NCBI GenBank assembly: GCA_017354895.1
Contig: CP071495.1
Location: 975,001 to 1,039,000, forward strand
Reading direction: 5' to 3'
Source: Podospora comata
Taxonomy: Eukaryota > Ascomycota > Sordariomycetes > Sordariales > Podosporaceae
Length of the DNA stretch: 64,000 nt
Shown: piece by piece, positions 43,836-54,155 of the stretch
How positions within the stretch are numbered: the stretch's first letter is position 1
Layout of the letters: each line of letters begins with the position of its first letter
The notes under the pieces: generated by a model
Seen by the model: only the letters and a program-made list of their open reading frames with translations
Database searches by the model: none
Told to the model about the DNA's origin: nothing
Program-made: the position numbers and the translations under genes

Positions 43836-45413
43836 TCAGTGAATAGCAGACTGATTCCCATGCAACACCGGATTCACCCGATCATCCCACTTAAACTTGA
43901 AATCATCCCCCAACTGCTTCCTGCACGCCGCCGTCACCGCCTCCCAAACATTAGCAAACACCCCGAAATTAGCCGGGTTTTCCTCATCATTCTCCCCGCC
44001 CTGGAAAACACCCGTCCTGACCAGGCAAGTGTTCCACCCGTACATGTTTCCCCCCACAATATCCGACGCCGGGTTGTCACCAATCATGTAGATGTTCTCC
44101 GGGATCCTCTCCTCCCCGTGAAGGACGTCCATCCACGAGGCGATCACCTCGTCGGCGTACTTGTACGTCGCCAGCTCGGGCTTGCCATAGACCACACGCT
44201 CCAGATCGACGCCGGTGTGGGCTTTGTACATGGCCTCGAGTCCGATGCGGAACGCGCCCTGCGACATGCGAGGGTGGGGGTGCTCGGTCGGGCAGAGGAA
44301 GTCGCCCTGGGAGAAGTAGATGGGGATCCGCTGGGAGACGGGGTCCTTGGCTACGGTGCCGAGCCGGCCATTCTCGCTGACAAGCAAATCCATGATGATC
44401 TGCATGTCAGTGGCATAGTCTCTCGAGTCGGAGAAGACCATGATGGCGTCAATGTTGACCTTGGAAAAGTCCCTTGGGCGGGCGGAGGCGCGCTCCTCCT
44501 CGGTGAACACGCGGTAGGGGGCGATGGACTCGTCCCAGGCGACGATGTCGTTGGGGACGATGATGTCCTTGAAGCCGTACTGCTCGGCCACCTCGCGGCA
44601 CTTGTACCCTTCACCGCCGACGACGAGGACGGTGTTGTAGTACTCGGCCAACGCTCGCATGGGGGTGTGCGACTGGATGAACTGCTCCGTGTTCACGGGG
44701 TTCTGGAGGATCTTGGACAGCTGCTCTGTCCGGGCCAGCTCGGGCTTGCCGGAGCCGTTGGTGAGGAAGATGTGGGGGATCTTGATACCGAGCTGGTTGT
44801 TGCCGTTGAGCATGTCGAGGACCATCTTGCCCTCGGGGATCAGGCGGTCACCGTGCACCAGGACACCGTCAATATCAAAGACAAAGGCCATGTTCTTGGC
44901 CAGCTTGACCTTGTCGGACTGGACGTCCTGGACCTGAGAAACCAGGATTTCTCTGGTGGGCTGGATTGGGGGCATGCCGGGGCGCTGGTTCTCCTTGGAG
45001 GCATTTCTCAGGGCCTCCTGGACATCGGGGAACGTGACGCTGCTCAAGCGAGACTGGCGCTTGGAGCGAGGGATGGGGAGGGCAGCACCGAACGAGTTGC
45101 GGGAAAGTCTCCGCTCCTTCTGCGATGGTGACACGGAGAGGTTGTGCATGTACTGGGAAGCATCGGCATCAGGCGACCTCAAGGCAGGCACCTCGATGGT
45201 GTTGTGCGAACCTGGCGAGGTTGGGATGGCCATCTTGTTCTCGACGCTGGCCCAACTGCCATCTCTCCTGTTGCCATTCTGGAAGTGCTTGCTCCAGCTC
45301 TCCGTCTTTTTGTGTGTGAACTTGCTCTTTGGCTTGCCGGGAGAGTCGGGGGGTGTCTGGATGGACTTGGAAAAGTCGACGTCCTTGAACGCTGGGCCTC
45401 CTGCTCCGGACAT
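43836..45413 (-). CDS. HAD-superfamily hydrolase, CECR5-like, 525 aa
   Basis: Intact single-exon gene of the HAD subfamily IIA, close to the TIGR01456/CECR5 (HDHD5) proteins found in fungi and animals. A Ser/Pro-rich N-terminus of about 165 residues precedes the HAD core. Motif I is DIDGVLVHGD at about residue 180, motif II is FLTNGSG near 225, a cap insertion follows, and the C-terminal acidic motif is YMIGDNPASDIVGGN near 455. The nucleophile Asp and the following Asp are both present, so phosphatase-like activity is expected; the substrate is unknown. The N-terminal extension carries many Ser-Pro/Thr-Pro sites that could be phosphorylated. A 439-codon antisense frame over the same DNA is a composition artefact. 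Confidence 0.9.
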   Translation of the reverse strand: MSGAGGPAFKDVDFSKSIQTPPDSPGKPKSKFTHKKTESWSKHFQNGNRRDGSWASVENKMAIPTSPGSHNTIEVPALRSPDADASQYMHNLSVSPSQKERRLSRNSFGAALPIPRSKRQSRLSSVTFPDVQEALRNASKENQRPGMPPIQPTREILVSQVQDVQSDKVKLAKNMAFVFDIDGVLVHGDRLIPEGKMVLDMLNGNNQLGIKIPHIFLTNGSGKPELARTEQLSKILQNPVNTEQFIQSHTPMRALAEYYNTVLVVGGEGYKCREVAEQYGFKDIIVPNDIVAWDESIAPYRVFTEEERASARPRDFSKVNIDAIMVFSDSRDYATDMQIIMDLLVSENGRLGTVAKDPVSQRIPIYFSQGDFLCPTEHPHPRMSQGAFRIGLEAMYKAHTGVDLERVVYGKPELATYKYADEVIASWMDVLHGEERIPENIYMIGDNPASDIVGGNMYGWNTCLVRTGVFQGGENDEENPANFGVFANVWEAVTAACRKQLGDDFKFKWDDRVNPVLHGNQSAIH

Positions 45414-46949
45414 GATGGGCGGTTCTGAAATTTAGTCGTAAGATGAACAAAGAAGATAGATGGTAGATGTGCTTTGCATCAGAGTATCTCTAAAAGGCTG
45501 TGGTGAAACGGTTGGATGGAGAGGTAGACAAGATGTCGGCAATACTGAAACAGACCAGCCAGCCGTTGGGGAGAAGGGGAAAGCTCTTATATCGCCTCCA
45601 CGACTACGCTGTCCTCCATCCACACACCATCCTCGGCCGTCTGTTTCGATTTTCTCAACCGCGAGAACCGACCGGAGACGATCGTCGAACGGCGCCATCC
45701 TCGGTCATCCCAAGCCAAAACCCACCAAGACGTGCTCCAGTATGACGTCGTAAATGGAGATGCAGGTGAAAACTCTTGAGGGGATCTCCACAGGGGTCCA
45801 ATGATGTAAGCTCTACGAGTGCCGAAGATGCGGTTTCTGAAACAGCGGAAGAAGACCCTGAGGACAGGATTGGCGCATTGTTGTCTTTTGATCGGATTTC
45901 CCGACTCGTACGACCAAGCCATGACAAGCGGGTCTTGTATCCAGAGCGTATCCAGATGTCGCCGCCCGACTGGTGGGTGGCTGAGGGTGGCCACTGATAA
46001 GAGGGGATCTCGGAGGTTTGGCAGACGTTGTTGATGGTTGTTTGATGCTGACAACCCTGCGTGTCCCTGTGTGTTCCCCGTATCGATGTTGTCATTGACT
46101 CCATCGCCAGCTCCATAGAAACCCGCAAAAATCAGGCAGGATAGCAGCGGGGCGGTCGGCGGGGCCCGGATCCGTGCTTGTTTTTGCCTCCGCGTCCCCG
46201 AACTTGATGTTAACGACCACGGCGTTCACGGCGGCCCCAAGAGCCGCGGCCAGGGTACATGCCCGTAATTGTCCGTCCGGTGCGACCCAACCGCACGGAA
46301 AAATGGGGTTACACCGCTAGGGAACGCTGAGGCTCCTTGCCGACATGACTCGGCTGCTTGCCGATCTCACCCCCCTCCATCATTTGTCGGGTCAGTGGTG
46401 GGAGCTTGTGAGATAGTGGGAAGATGGTGGGAAGCCGGCGGTGAGAAGATGTGAGATGGTCCTGAGTGGCTGGAGTTTGGAAAAGTTCTAGCGTCGCCGC
46501 GGCACTGTCATGCATGATGCCACTCATGTCACTCTTGTCAACTGCTTGTTTCTTCGTGTCCAAGACTCCAAAACAAGGCCGTGTGGAGCCCGTTGGATGA
46601 CCATGCGTCACTTTGTGGAACCACATTAGCTGGAGGTAAGGGTCAGCAGTCGCCTCAGACTCAGAATTCTGGACGTGTCACAGTGCAGTGTCAGCTTTCA
46701 TCCGAACCAGCAAAAAAATAAAAAAAGTCAAGGTATTGAAGGGTCGCTTGTGAGGCGAAAATTCGCGCACGTGGGTGGTTCCAAGGCTGCGGGATGGACT
46801 GTCGCTGATTGGGATTTATTATTGTGCGCTGTCCCCTGGACCGAGTTGGACTCAGGGGGTACATGTAACTTCTTGAGCTTTGTTCGTTTCTTTTACTGTC
46901 AACTGTCAACACTCAAAAAGATCATGGGAGAGTATCTGAGACCATCACC
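45414..46949. other. Intergenic between divergent HAD and AKR genes
   Basis: About 1.5 kb. Short frames overlap on both strands with no support. It must hold the promoters of both flanking, divergently transcribed genes. Confidence 0.45.
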
Positions 46950-46986
46950 GACAACAACAACAACGACAACAACAACAACGACAACC
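46950..46986 (+). promoter_or_regulatory. CAA-repeat leader before aldo/keto reductase start
   Basis: CAACAACAACAACGACAACA-type sequence runs directly into the ATG at 46987. An in-frame upstream ATG at 46924 would translate it as a poly-Thr tract, but the family N-terminus begins at 46987. CAA-rich, unstructured leaders often accompany efficient translation in filamentous fungi. Confidence 0.45.
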
Positions 46987-47949
46987 ATGGCATCCAAGAC
47001 ATACACCCTCAACAACGGCGTCAAGATCCCTGCAGTCGGCTTCGGCACCTTTGCCAACGAGGGAGCCAAAGGAGAAACCTACAGAGCCGTCACCAAGGCC
47101 CTCGAGGTGGGCTATCGACATCTCGACTGCGCGTGGTTCTACCTCAACGAAGATGAGGTTGGTGATGCAATCCAAGACTTCCTCGCCAAGAACCCTAGCG
47201 TAACGCGCAAGGACATTTTCATCTGCACCAAGGTCTGGAACCACCTCCACGAGCCCGAGGACGTCAAATGGAGCTTCCAAAACTCGTGCGAGAAGCTCAA
47301 GGTGGACTACATTGATCTCTTCCTCGTGCACTGGCCCATCGCCGCCGAGAAGAATCCAGATCACACCGTTAAGATCGGGCCAGATGGGAAATACGTCATC
47401 AACAAGGAGCTGACTGAGAACCCGGAGCCAACATGGCGGGCGATGGAGGAGCTGGCCGACAGTGGCAAGGCGAGAGCCATTGGTGTGTCTAACTGGACGA
47501 TTCCACGTCTTGAGCAGCTTCTCAAGCTTGCGCGCATCAAGCCGGCTGTCAACCAGATCGAGATTCACCCCTTCCTCCCCAACACGGAGCTCATCGAGTT
47601 CTGCTTCAAGAACGACATCTTGCCAGCGGCCTATTCACCGCTTGGCTCGCAGAACCAGGTGCCATCAACAGGAGAGACTGTCAGAGAGAACGCGGCTCTC
47701 AATGCGGTGGCAAAGCACAGCGGGCACAACCTCGCGCAGGTGTTACTTGCTTGGGGTCTTCGTAGGGGCTACATTGTGCTGCCCAAGAGTTCCACGCCGA
47801 GCCGCATCGAGAGCAACTTTCAGATTCCCGAGCTGACCGACAAGGAGTTCAATGCTATTGAGGATGTTGCGAAGGGACGGCATGTGCGGTTTGTGAATAT
47901 GAAGGACACGTTTGGGTATGACCTGTGGCCTGGCGAGAAGGAGCAATGA
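46987..47949 (+). CDS. Aldo/keto reductase, 320 aa
   Basis: NADPH-dependent aldo/keto reductase of the classical 320-residue length. The catalytic tetrad is visible: Asp47 in HLDCAWFY, Tyr52 (WFYLNE), Lys82 (ICTKVWN) and His115 (LVHWPI). Cofactor-site motifs GVSNW and, near the C-terminus, VLPKSSTPSRIESNF are present, so NADP(H) binding is expected. The C-terminus ends DLWPGEKEQ, giving a Phe/Trp-containing substrate loop. Close relatives reduce sugars, glyceraldehyde or xenobiotic aldehydes; I cannot choose between them. Single exon, cytosolic. The start at 46987 fits the family; 46924 would add a poly-Thr extension. Confidence 0.93.
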   Translation: MASKTYTLNNGVKIPAVGFGTFANEGAKGETYRAVTKALEVGYRHLDCAWFYLNEDEVGDAIQDFLAKNPSVTRKDIFICTKVWNHLHEPEDVKWSFQNSCEKLKVDYIDLFLVHWPIAAEKNPDHTVKIGPDGKYVINKELTENPEPTWRAMEELADSGKARAIGVSNWTIPRLEQLLKLARIKPAVNQIEIHPFLPNTELIEFCFKNDILPAAYSPLGSQNQVPSTGETVRENAALNAVAKHSGHNLAQVLLAWGLRRGYIVLPKSSTPSRIESNFQIPELTDKEFNAIEDVAKGRHVRFVNMKDTFGYDLWPGEKEQ

Positions 47950-48205
47950 TTGAAGCTGAGTATTTACGGTAGATACCTGGGAAGCTGAGGTTGGATTGTG
48001 GAAAGCGAATTGATTTTTTTTCGACCAAGAACTCACGACCAAGACCCTGTGCGGGGCCGAGGTCCCTTAAGGGGTTTAGCGGTCCCCTCAGCCTCCACGC
48101 ACTAAAGAAGGTAGTTCTGTCAACATCGTGCTGCCTCTCGCTCATCACTTTTGTCAACTGCATCTTTCTCTCTTCTGCTCTCTCTCCAGCACTCACTCAA
48201 CAAAC

Positions 48206-49045
48206 ATGCATTCCAGCACGGCAATCCTGCGCCTGTTGGCAGTCGCATCCGCCATTACTGGGGTAACATCTTCCCCTACCCCGGAAGACACTTCGCAAGA
48301 CCCGGATCTGTGGTACATCAATTACCATAACGATGGATGGTTTTGCGTACGGCCTGATCGGTCCCGTACAGGTCCTGGCACAGACTGGAACCCACCCTTT
48401 GGTTCGTCTGCTTCACCGTGAACCTAGAGATACTTATTACTCACACTTTCGTCTGCAGGAAACACCATATGCCTTGACCAAGTTCGCACTTGCCAGGCCT
48501 TCTGCAGCACCAGAGGCGGTACCAGGGCCGGCGAGAACGTGTGTATATCCGATAACGAGGGCGAGGACGACCCGTCGCGGTCGATTAATTACTGCACTAC
48601 GTGTAAATGCCAGGAAGACGCGGGTCGAAATCCCGTTGCTGAATATTCCGGCTCTCTTGGTCAGTACATGTGTCGTCGACTTGGGTACCCCGACGACGTT
48701 TGCAATATCAAGGTTGCCACCACCGCTTCTGGCTTCATTGCGAGCCCCATTACCTCCTCTTCAGTTGCATCCGCCACCGCCAGGTTGCCGAATGGAAGTC
48801 TCGAGGTCAGGCCTCTTCAAATCATCTCCGAGGTTGCCACATCAGCTGGGACCTCAAGCACGGCATCGAGCATGCCAGAATCAACTTTGGAGAGCCCAAC
48901 CACCTCCCTTACCCGTCAGCCTGCGTCAACCGTGGACCAAGCAAGTCAACCGTCGCCCACTGAGGAACCAGTGGTTGATTCTGGAGCGATGAAAACAGTA
49001 GCTGGTGTCGTTGGCGTTCTTGTGGCGGCGGCAGTAGTGATTTAA
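48206..49045 (+). CDS. Cysteine-rich secreted GPI-type protein, paralogue A, 260 aa
   Basis: First of four tandem paralogues; family not recognised. The ATG at 48206 gives a signal peptide (MHSSTAILRLLAVASAITG). Exon 48206-48401, a 57-nt intron and exon 48459-49045 join in phase 1 inside the codon for the Gly of GNTIC. The mature N-terminal module has ten cysteines: DGWFC, then GNTIC, RTCQAFCSTRGGT, ENVC, YCTTCKC, QYMC and DDVC. It is followed by about 100 Ser/Thr-rich residues and a C-terminal hydrophobic tail (DSGAMKTVAGVVGVLVAAAV), the layout of a GPI-anchored cell-surface protein. Five disulfides are possible. A read-through frame at 48333-48992 is a shadow. Confidence 0.75.
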
Positions 49046-49424
49046 CTTGTCAGGGCAACTGCTGTTGTTCATTCACTATATATTCTCAAATACAAGGTCT
49101 TTTTCCCACAGCTGATGCAATTTCGGCATCTCGGTTCTCGTCGCGAGAATTCCCACGCCATGTCAGCGCCAAGTTTGAGGCTCGACCGCTACATCACGAT
49201 GATTCGTCGCTCAACGAGGCTATCCCCTGACGTCCCGCGCACAAGGCCTCTGCTGCGGAGCCAACGTGCCAAGATCCATTCTTGGGCTGTAAGGGTGGGG
49301 ATCCGATTCGATAGCTTCTTCTTAGCTATCATTGTCACCGCAGAAACCTGTATTTTAGACGTCTTACGCTCTCTTCTTTGAACCCCTTTTTGTCTCAGCA
49401 CCATCGCTGTTCCGCCACATCAAG

Positions 49425-50327
49425 ATGCATTTCCCATCTGTTGCCGGCCTCGTGGCCGCCGTGTACGGGATTACCGGAGTACTTTCGGCCACCACATCGT
49501 TGGAACCTTTCGACTGGGATTCTTACGAGGCGGAGGGATGGACGTGTCTGACGCCCCCCAAGCGGTCTCAACCTGGGAGAGGCAGCATGAGCTTTGGTAT
49601 GTTTGCCTTGTGTCTTGGTAACCTTGACGGTCGTTAACAAGTGCACCCGTCAGGGAACAACGTCTGCCCCAACCAGGTCTCAACATGCCAAGCATATTGC
49701 AGCACACGAGGCGGCTCGGTAGACTGGAGAAACGGGTGTTTCTCCAACAATGATGGCTACGATAGCCCGTTTGAGTGGATCACCTACTGCTTCATCTGCA
49801 GGTGCAAGGACGACAAGGACACCACGCCTGACCTGACGGTATATTATGGTTCGATCGAGCGCTACGTTTGCGAGCGGCAGGAGCAGAATTGCTATTATTC
49901 CTACGGCCAATACGCGCAAAGCCCTCCCGAGGGGAAGTGCAAGATTTGTCCAGAGGGGGAGTATGTCTCGATGGCTCCTGGTGTTTCCACCAGACCGATC
50001 ACTTCGCTGTCTTTTGCTACTGCGACTCGTGGAGTCGCGCCGGAGGACGCTACATCGACCACCACAACTACGATCTCGACATCCACATCTACGCCCTCGA
50101 CAAACACCCTTGTGGTCACGGGGGCTGGGGATGATTTGTGGAAAGCTCTTGACCCTGAGGGTTTTGTAGAGGCGGAAGAGACTTCGACAACGCGTGGCGC
50201 GGGGCCTCAACCGACGGCTCTATCTACAGATGGCCTAGATATAGAAGTTGTGGTCAAGGACTCCGGCGCCGTGAAGCAGGCGGCTGGTGTGGGGGTGGCG
50301 GTCTTAGCGGCGGCGATGGCACTCTGA
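49425..50327 (+). CDS. Cysteine-rich secreted GPI-type protein, paralogue B, 281 aa
   Basis: Second member of the array. The ATG at 49425 starts a signal peptide (MHFPSVAGLVAAVYGITG). Exon 49425-49596, intron 49597-49653 (GTATGT donor) and exon 49654-50327 use the same position and phase as in paralogue A. The cysteine module matches A: EGWTC, GNNVC, STCQAYCSTRGGS, a single Cys, DSPFEWITYCFICRCK and RYVC, then NC. Two extra cysteines (KCKIC) follow. A Thr/Ser tract (STTTTTISTSTSTPSTNT) acts as a stalk, and the tail KDSGAVKQAAGVGVAVLAAA is a typical GPI signal. Cell-wall or membrane location is inferred. Confidence 0.75.
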
Positions 50328-50467
50328 ACAGATCTGGGTTGCTATAGTTGTTTGAGAGAGTTTTGTAAGGTATTTCTGATATGTTGGTTGGGCTGAGGCA
50401 TCGCGTATCAGGGTGATGAGATCCAGCGCACAAGTTCCCGTTGTGGAGAGAAGGATTTACTTGACCG

Positions 50468-51102
50468 AATTCTCTAAATCTACTGTGTAGATTTACAATG
50501 TGCTTACTATACTAACCTCAGAGAAATGTTTAGTTAAGTTAGTCATACTTACTTTTCGTAGTAGTTAATATATTATAGTATTTAAGGATTACTCCCGATA
50601 TGTATCGATACTTATATCTAAATTAAAACTATTCAAATGATTATTTTAATAGCTGTTTATATAGTAATTAAACTGGTAATAAAACTAGCATTTAAACTAA
50701 CCTTTTAGTAAGTAACTAGAAATATAAGTAGTGCTGGTATAAGCGTTAGTGCTAGTACTAGCGTTAGTAAATTTAAATCTTTTCCAGTTAAAACTATATT
50801 TGTAAGCGCTTTATTTTAATGTTTCAATATTAATACTATAATTAGCTTTACGCTAAGGATTTCCTATCTTTTTTTTATTATATTTATGGCGCCGGAACCT
50901 GGTTTATTCTCTGCGTTCTTCGAATATCATCACTTTTTACCAAACTTTGCCTCACCATACCTTGTGTAACGGCATCAACTTATTACTGTTAAAAATTTCT
51001 GTGGCTGATATTGTGGTAGGATTGCGAGAGGCTTACTGTATTGGGTTGGTGTGGTAGCTATACCGTAGATATAAAAACTCTACATGGTAGATTTAGAGAA
51101 TT
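50468..51102. mobile_element. AT-rich 635-bp element with 16-bp terminal inverted repeats (MITE-like)
   Basis: AATTCTCTAAATCTAC at 50468-50483 is repeated as its exact reverse complement at 51087-51102, and the similarity continues inward imperfectly (TGTAGA on both sides). The interior is strongly AT-rich and TA-rich, with no coding capacity, as expected for a non-autonomous DNA element hit by RIP. A target-site duplication is not obvious; CTTGAC occurs close to both ends but not flush. It lies between paralogues B and C of the cysteine-rich array. Confidence 0.6.
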
Positions 51103-51223
51103 TGTGCTTGACTGGCACAGTTAAGCCAACAGCAGGTCGGACAGTGTGCGGGGTGCAGGGCGTCCCTAGCTAATTATTAGTGGACCAATAGGAAGTGGGA
51201 TCACTGGTGGAGTGACGGGATCT

Positions 51224-51341
51224 CGGTGATCCAAGTGATCCAAAGGAAAGAAGGGTGATCCGGGTCACCCTTGGCAAAAGTGATCCAGGTGATCCACTGA
51301 TCTATATATACGGAGGAACTAGATGGGTAGCAGATAGTTCC
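51224..51341. repeat. Clustered GTGATCC motifs with two hairpins
   Basis: Five copies of (A/G)GTGATCC occur between 51226 and 51297. One forms an inverted repeat, AAGGGTGA-tccggg-TCACCCTT at 51251-51272, and a second inverted pair GGAACTA/TAGTTCC spans 51315-51341. TATATATA follows the cluster at about 51303. This may be a regulatory region upstream of paralogue C, or subterminal repeats of a mobile-element fragment. Confidence 0.5.
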
Positions 51342-51674
51342 GCAGCATGCAATTCAAGTCACATTCGTTGGTATCAAGACTAATGTGGTTGAGACAAGCT
51401 ATTTGTTGTACAGTGTTTACCTGTACCGGACCAAGATTGTCTAGAAGCGCCTTCGACTAGTATCCCTTTCAGAGGTTCTGGATAGGGGTTCGTCACATTG
51501 ACGGGGTTGTTTAATCTCTTTTAGTTTGTAATGGGCGGAGACATCGCGATGGCATCCACTCGCTAGTGGTTAAGGGCTCCATGGAAGAGTCGATGTAAAA
51601 GTCCCTTTCCCGGTCCACGTCAGCCTGCCGAATCTTTCTTTCCACTCCCCTTGAACAGTGCCCTGCTGCCCAAC

Positions 51675-52570
51675 ATGCGTTTCATCACCGCGTCATGCCT
51701 CCTGGCCGTTGGGCTTGGAACATCCGGTGTGTTGTCACGCGACTGGGAATGGGACACCAGAAAGCAGGGATATTGGTGTTTCACGCCAAACATACGAAGA
51801 ACTGAAAATGGCATTGCATACTACGGTTAGTTCCCTCCGCCTCCATTGATCTCGTGTAATTGCTAACACACACTTCAGGTAACACCGTCTGCCCAAGCCA
51901 AATCAAAACCTGTGAAGCAGTTTGCAGTCCATTGGGCGGTACCATCCCCGGCCAAAACGTCTGCATCACCGAGAACAACAGACAGGATGACCCTGACAAG
52001 CGAATCCCCTACTGCTTCAAGTGCCAGTGCAGGGATGAAAGCTGGCCGAACCTGAGGCTTTATCCTGGGTCGGTGGCGCGGTTGGTGTGTGAGCGGGAGG
52101 CGGAGTGGTGCGCTGTTCAGAGGGAGGCGTTGAAGGATGATCCGGTATGGGGGAAGACGAAGTGTGAATGTCCTGCGTTGTTGCTGTTGCCTGTTGTGAC
52201 GGGGGTGGGTGCCGTTGCGGTGGTGTCTTCCACGTCCTTGACACCCTCGATGACAAGTTCGACAATTGTGTCTACGGCCGGGATTGCGACGTCTGAGAGT
52301 ACGGTGGTGGAAACCTCGAATATGGGGGAGGTGCCTACTGCGGTCACTTCTTCCGTGGTCATTTCTTTGGTGGACAACATGCAGGGCCGTCCAGTAGTCA
52401 CCGGCGGACCTCAGCCATCGTCGCACGAGAAAGAGCATCCCAATTCGGAGGAGGCGATTTCCGGTGCAGGTCAGCCTACGGCTGTAGAGGAGGAAATCGT
52501 TGGTTCAGGGGCTGGGAAAGGGGCAGCTGGGGTTTTGGGAGCATTGTTGGCGGTGATGATGGTGGTTTGA
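51675..52570 (+). CDS. Cysteine-rich secreted GPI-type protein, paralogue C, 280 aa
   Basis: Third member. The ATG at 51675 starts a signal peptide (MRFITASCLLAVGLGTSGV). Exon 51675-51825, intron 51826-51878 (GTTAGT donor, GCTAAC branch) and exon 51879-52570 keep the shared intron position and phase. The module has QGYWCF, GNTVCPSQIKTCEAVC, GGTIPGQNVC, DDPDKRIPYCFKCQC, RLVC and EWC, and then an extra KCEC pair as in B. A Val/Thr/Ser-rich stalk follows. The tail VGSGAGKGAAGVLGALLAVM is a GPI-type signal. The spacing of cysteines and DDP..I.YC is nearly identical to A, showing common descent by tandem duplication. Confidence 0.75.
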
Positions 52571-52828
52571 GACGGCAATGAATAGTAAACCAAGTCCATT
52601 CATTTGTATATCCAGACGGAACCGCGTGCAAAAGTTTCAGGGCAAAGAGCTAAGCCTCCCCAGCTCACTCTACTGCTTCTTACCTGGTGGAGAGTCGCGG
52701 CGAAGTATCGCACGAATGTGGAGCTACCTGGTAGTCAGCATTCTTGTTTCAGCTCCCATCCACGTCGTCAGCTTTCTGTCCCGTCTTCGCTCTCCCAAAA
52801 CCACCTCTAACTCAAGCCCAGTTCCTCG

Positions 52829-53645
52829 ATGTATCTCCCTCCCATCACAACCCTCCTAGCCATCACGCTCGGAGCCATCGGGGCATGCTCCCAAAACGAC
52901 ACCTGGTGGACCACGGCAGTACGCGACCAAAAAATGAATTCTTCCATTATTTTCCCCCGCCCTACCCATGAAGGTATTGGGTATTTTGGTTTGTTCTTTG
53001 TCACCCCGATACCTAAGGTACTTACCTCAAATGGTTTAACAATCTTTAGGAAACGCCGTCTGCCGCAGTCAAATCGGCATCTGCAAGAAATATTGCCGCA
53101 CCAGAGGTGGTGTTTTACCCGGGGAGAATGCCTGCAAGAGATATGACGCGTTGAATTCGGGGACGGCTGAGGAGGCGGGGATAAGGGAGGACGATCCGGA
53201 GGATTATGTGGAGTATTGTTGGGAATGCAGCTGTGTTGAGGGGGCGTGGCCGCGATTGGTGAGGTGTTCGGGGTCGGTGGAGAGGTATAATTGTCTGAGG
53301 CAGGCGGAAATTTGTCGGTATGGGCGGGCGTTCAATGGGGCGGAGGATTCGTCTGGATGTGGTCGTAGTGAGGAGGAAGAGATTGATGATGGGTTAGACT
53401 CGGAGGGGAGTGATGAGGTCGGTCAGGATGTTGATTCAGGGTGTGTAAAATGGGGAGCCGGGACTTTGGGGGTTGTCGTTGGTGGTGGTGATGGCGGTGT
53501 GAATGTAGGTTTTGGCTCAGCGAAGAAGTCATCATGTACGTCGTCCATTGATCTTCAGAAAAGATTGACATTCTCCTTGCCAAGCTTCTGCAACACGGCA
53601 CAGAGATACGATGGCACCAGCTACCGCCGTGCCGGGACCGGATGA
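52829..53645 (+). CDS. Cysteine-rich secreted protein, paralogue D, altered C-terminus, 251 aa
   Basis: Fourth and most diverged member. The ATG at 52829 starts a signal peptide (MYLPPITTLLAITLGAIG). Exon 52829-52988, intron 52989-53049 (GTTTGT donor, TTTAAC branch) and exon 53050-53645 repeat the shared intron position and phase. The module is kept (GNAVCRSQIGICKKYCRTRGG, ENAC, DDPEDYVEYCWECSC, YNC, EIC), but the first exon has no WxC cysteine. The Ser/Thr stalk is almost gone. The expected hydrophobic tail after DSGCVKWGAGTLGVVV is read in another frame, so the protein continues about 45 polar residues and lacks a GPI signal. It is either a secreted soluble form or the start of decay. Confidence 0.65.
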
Positions 53646-54155
53646 TTCCTCCCCTAAAGCGCCGTGGATCTCCGTGGATCGCCGTGGCGTGAAGAATGCT
53701 TGTCGCTTGGTACGTTACGGCATCCGGAAAGCGAGTGCATCCGACAATGCTCCATTTGAACTGTCCTTCGCCATTCCAGTCTTAGCTTTGACTCGGAACC
53801 GTCACCGCCGCACATCTCGGACTCTTGTGCGACCATTCCTTCGCACTGGCGTATCAGAGCTCGGCGTATTCAGAACGACGGAAGGGCAGAATTCAGGCAG
53901 ACACCATGGCATTCAGTTTACCGTGATTGGCAAGCACAACACATGTCGGCGTAACCACGGCGCCGACAACACCCACGGAGCTGTGGTCTGCAACTTGTGA
54001 GTCCGCAGGAGTAAGACTGCTGGCGTACGATTCGGGACAAATAAATACGTCCATTGTGTATCCATTGTATCTCAAGGACTTCATACCTTCAAACACGATA
54101 TCGCGATATTCCACCCCCTCCAAGACACACCAAGGTATCCCCGACAACCGTGAAA
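53646..54155. other. Intergenic
   Basis: No supportable gene between the cysteine-rich array and the NmrA-like gene. Confidence 0.4.

Noticed and set aside
43812-45131. 439-codon + strand frame antisense to the HAD gene
   Set aside because: It mirrors the strongly GC-ending codons of the HAD gene on the other strand; it has no domain, and the sense gene has full family motifs.
48333-48992. 219-codon + frame overlapping paralogue A
   Set aside because: It ignores the conserved intron, starts without a signal peptide and reads the cysteine module out of frame.
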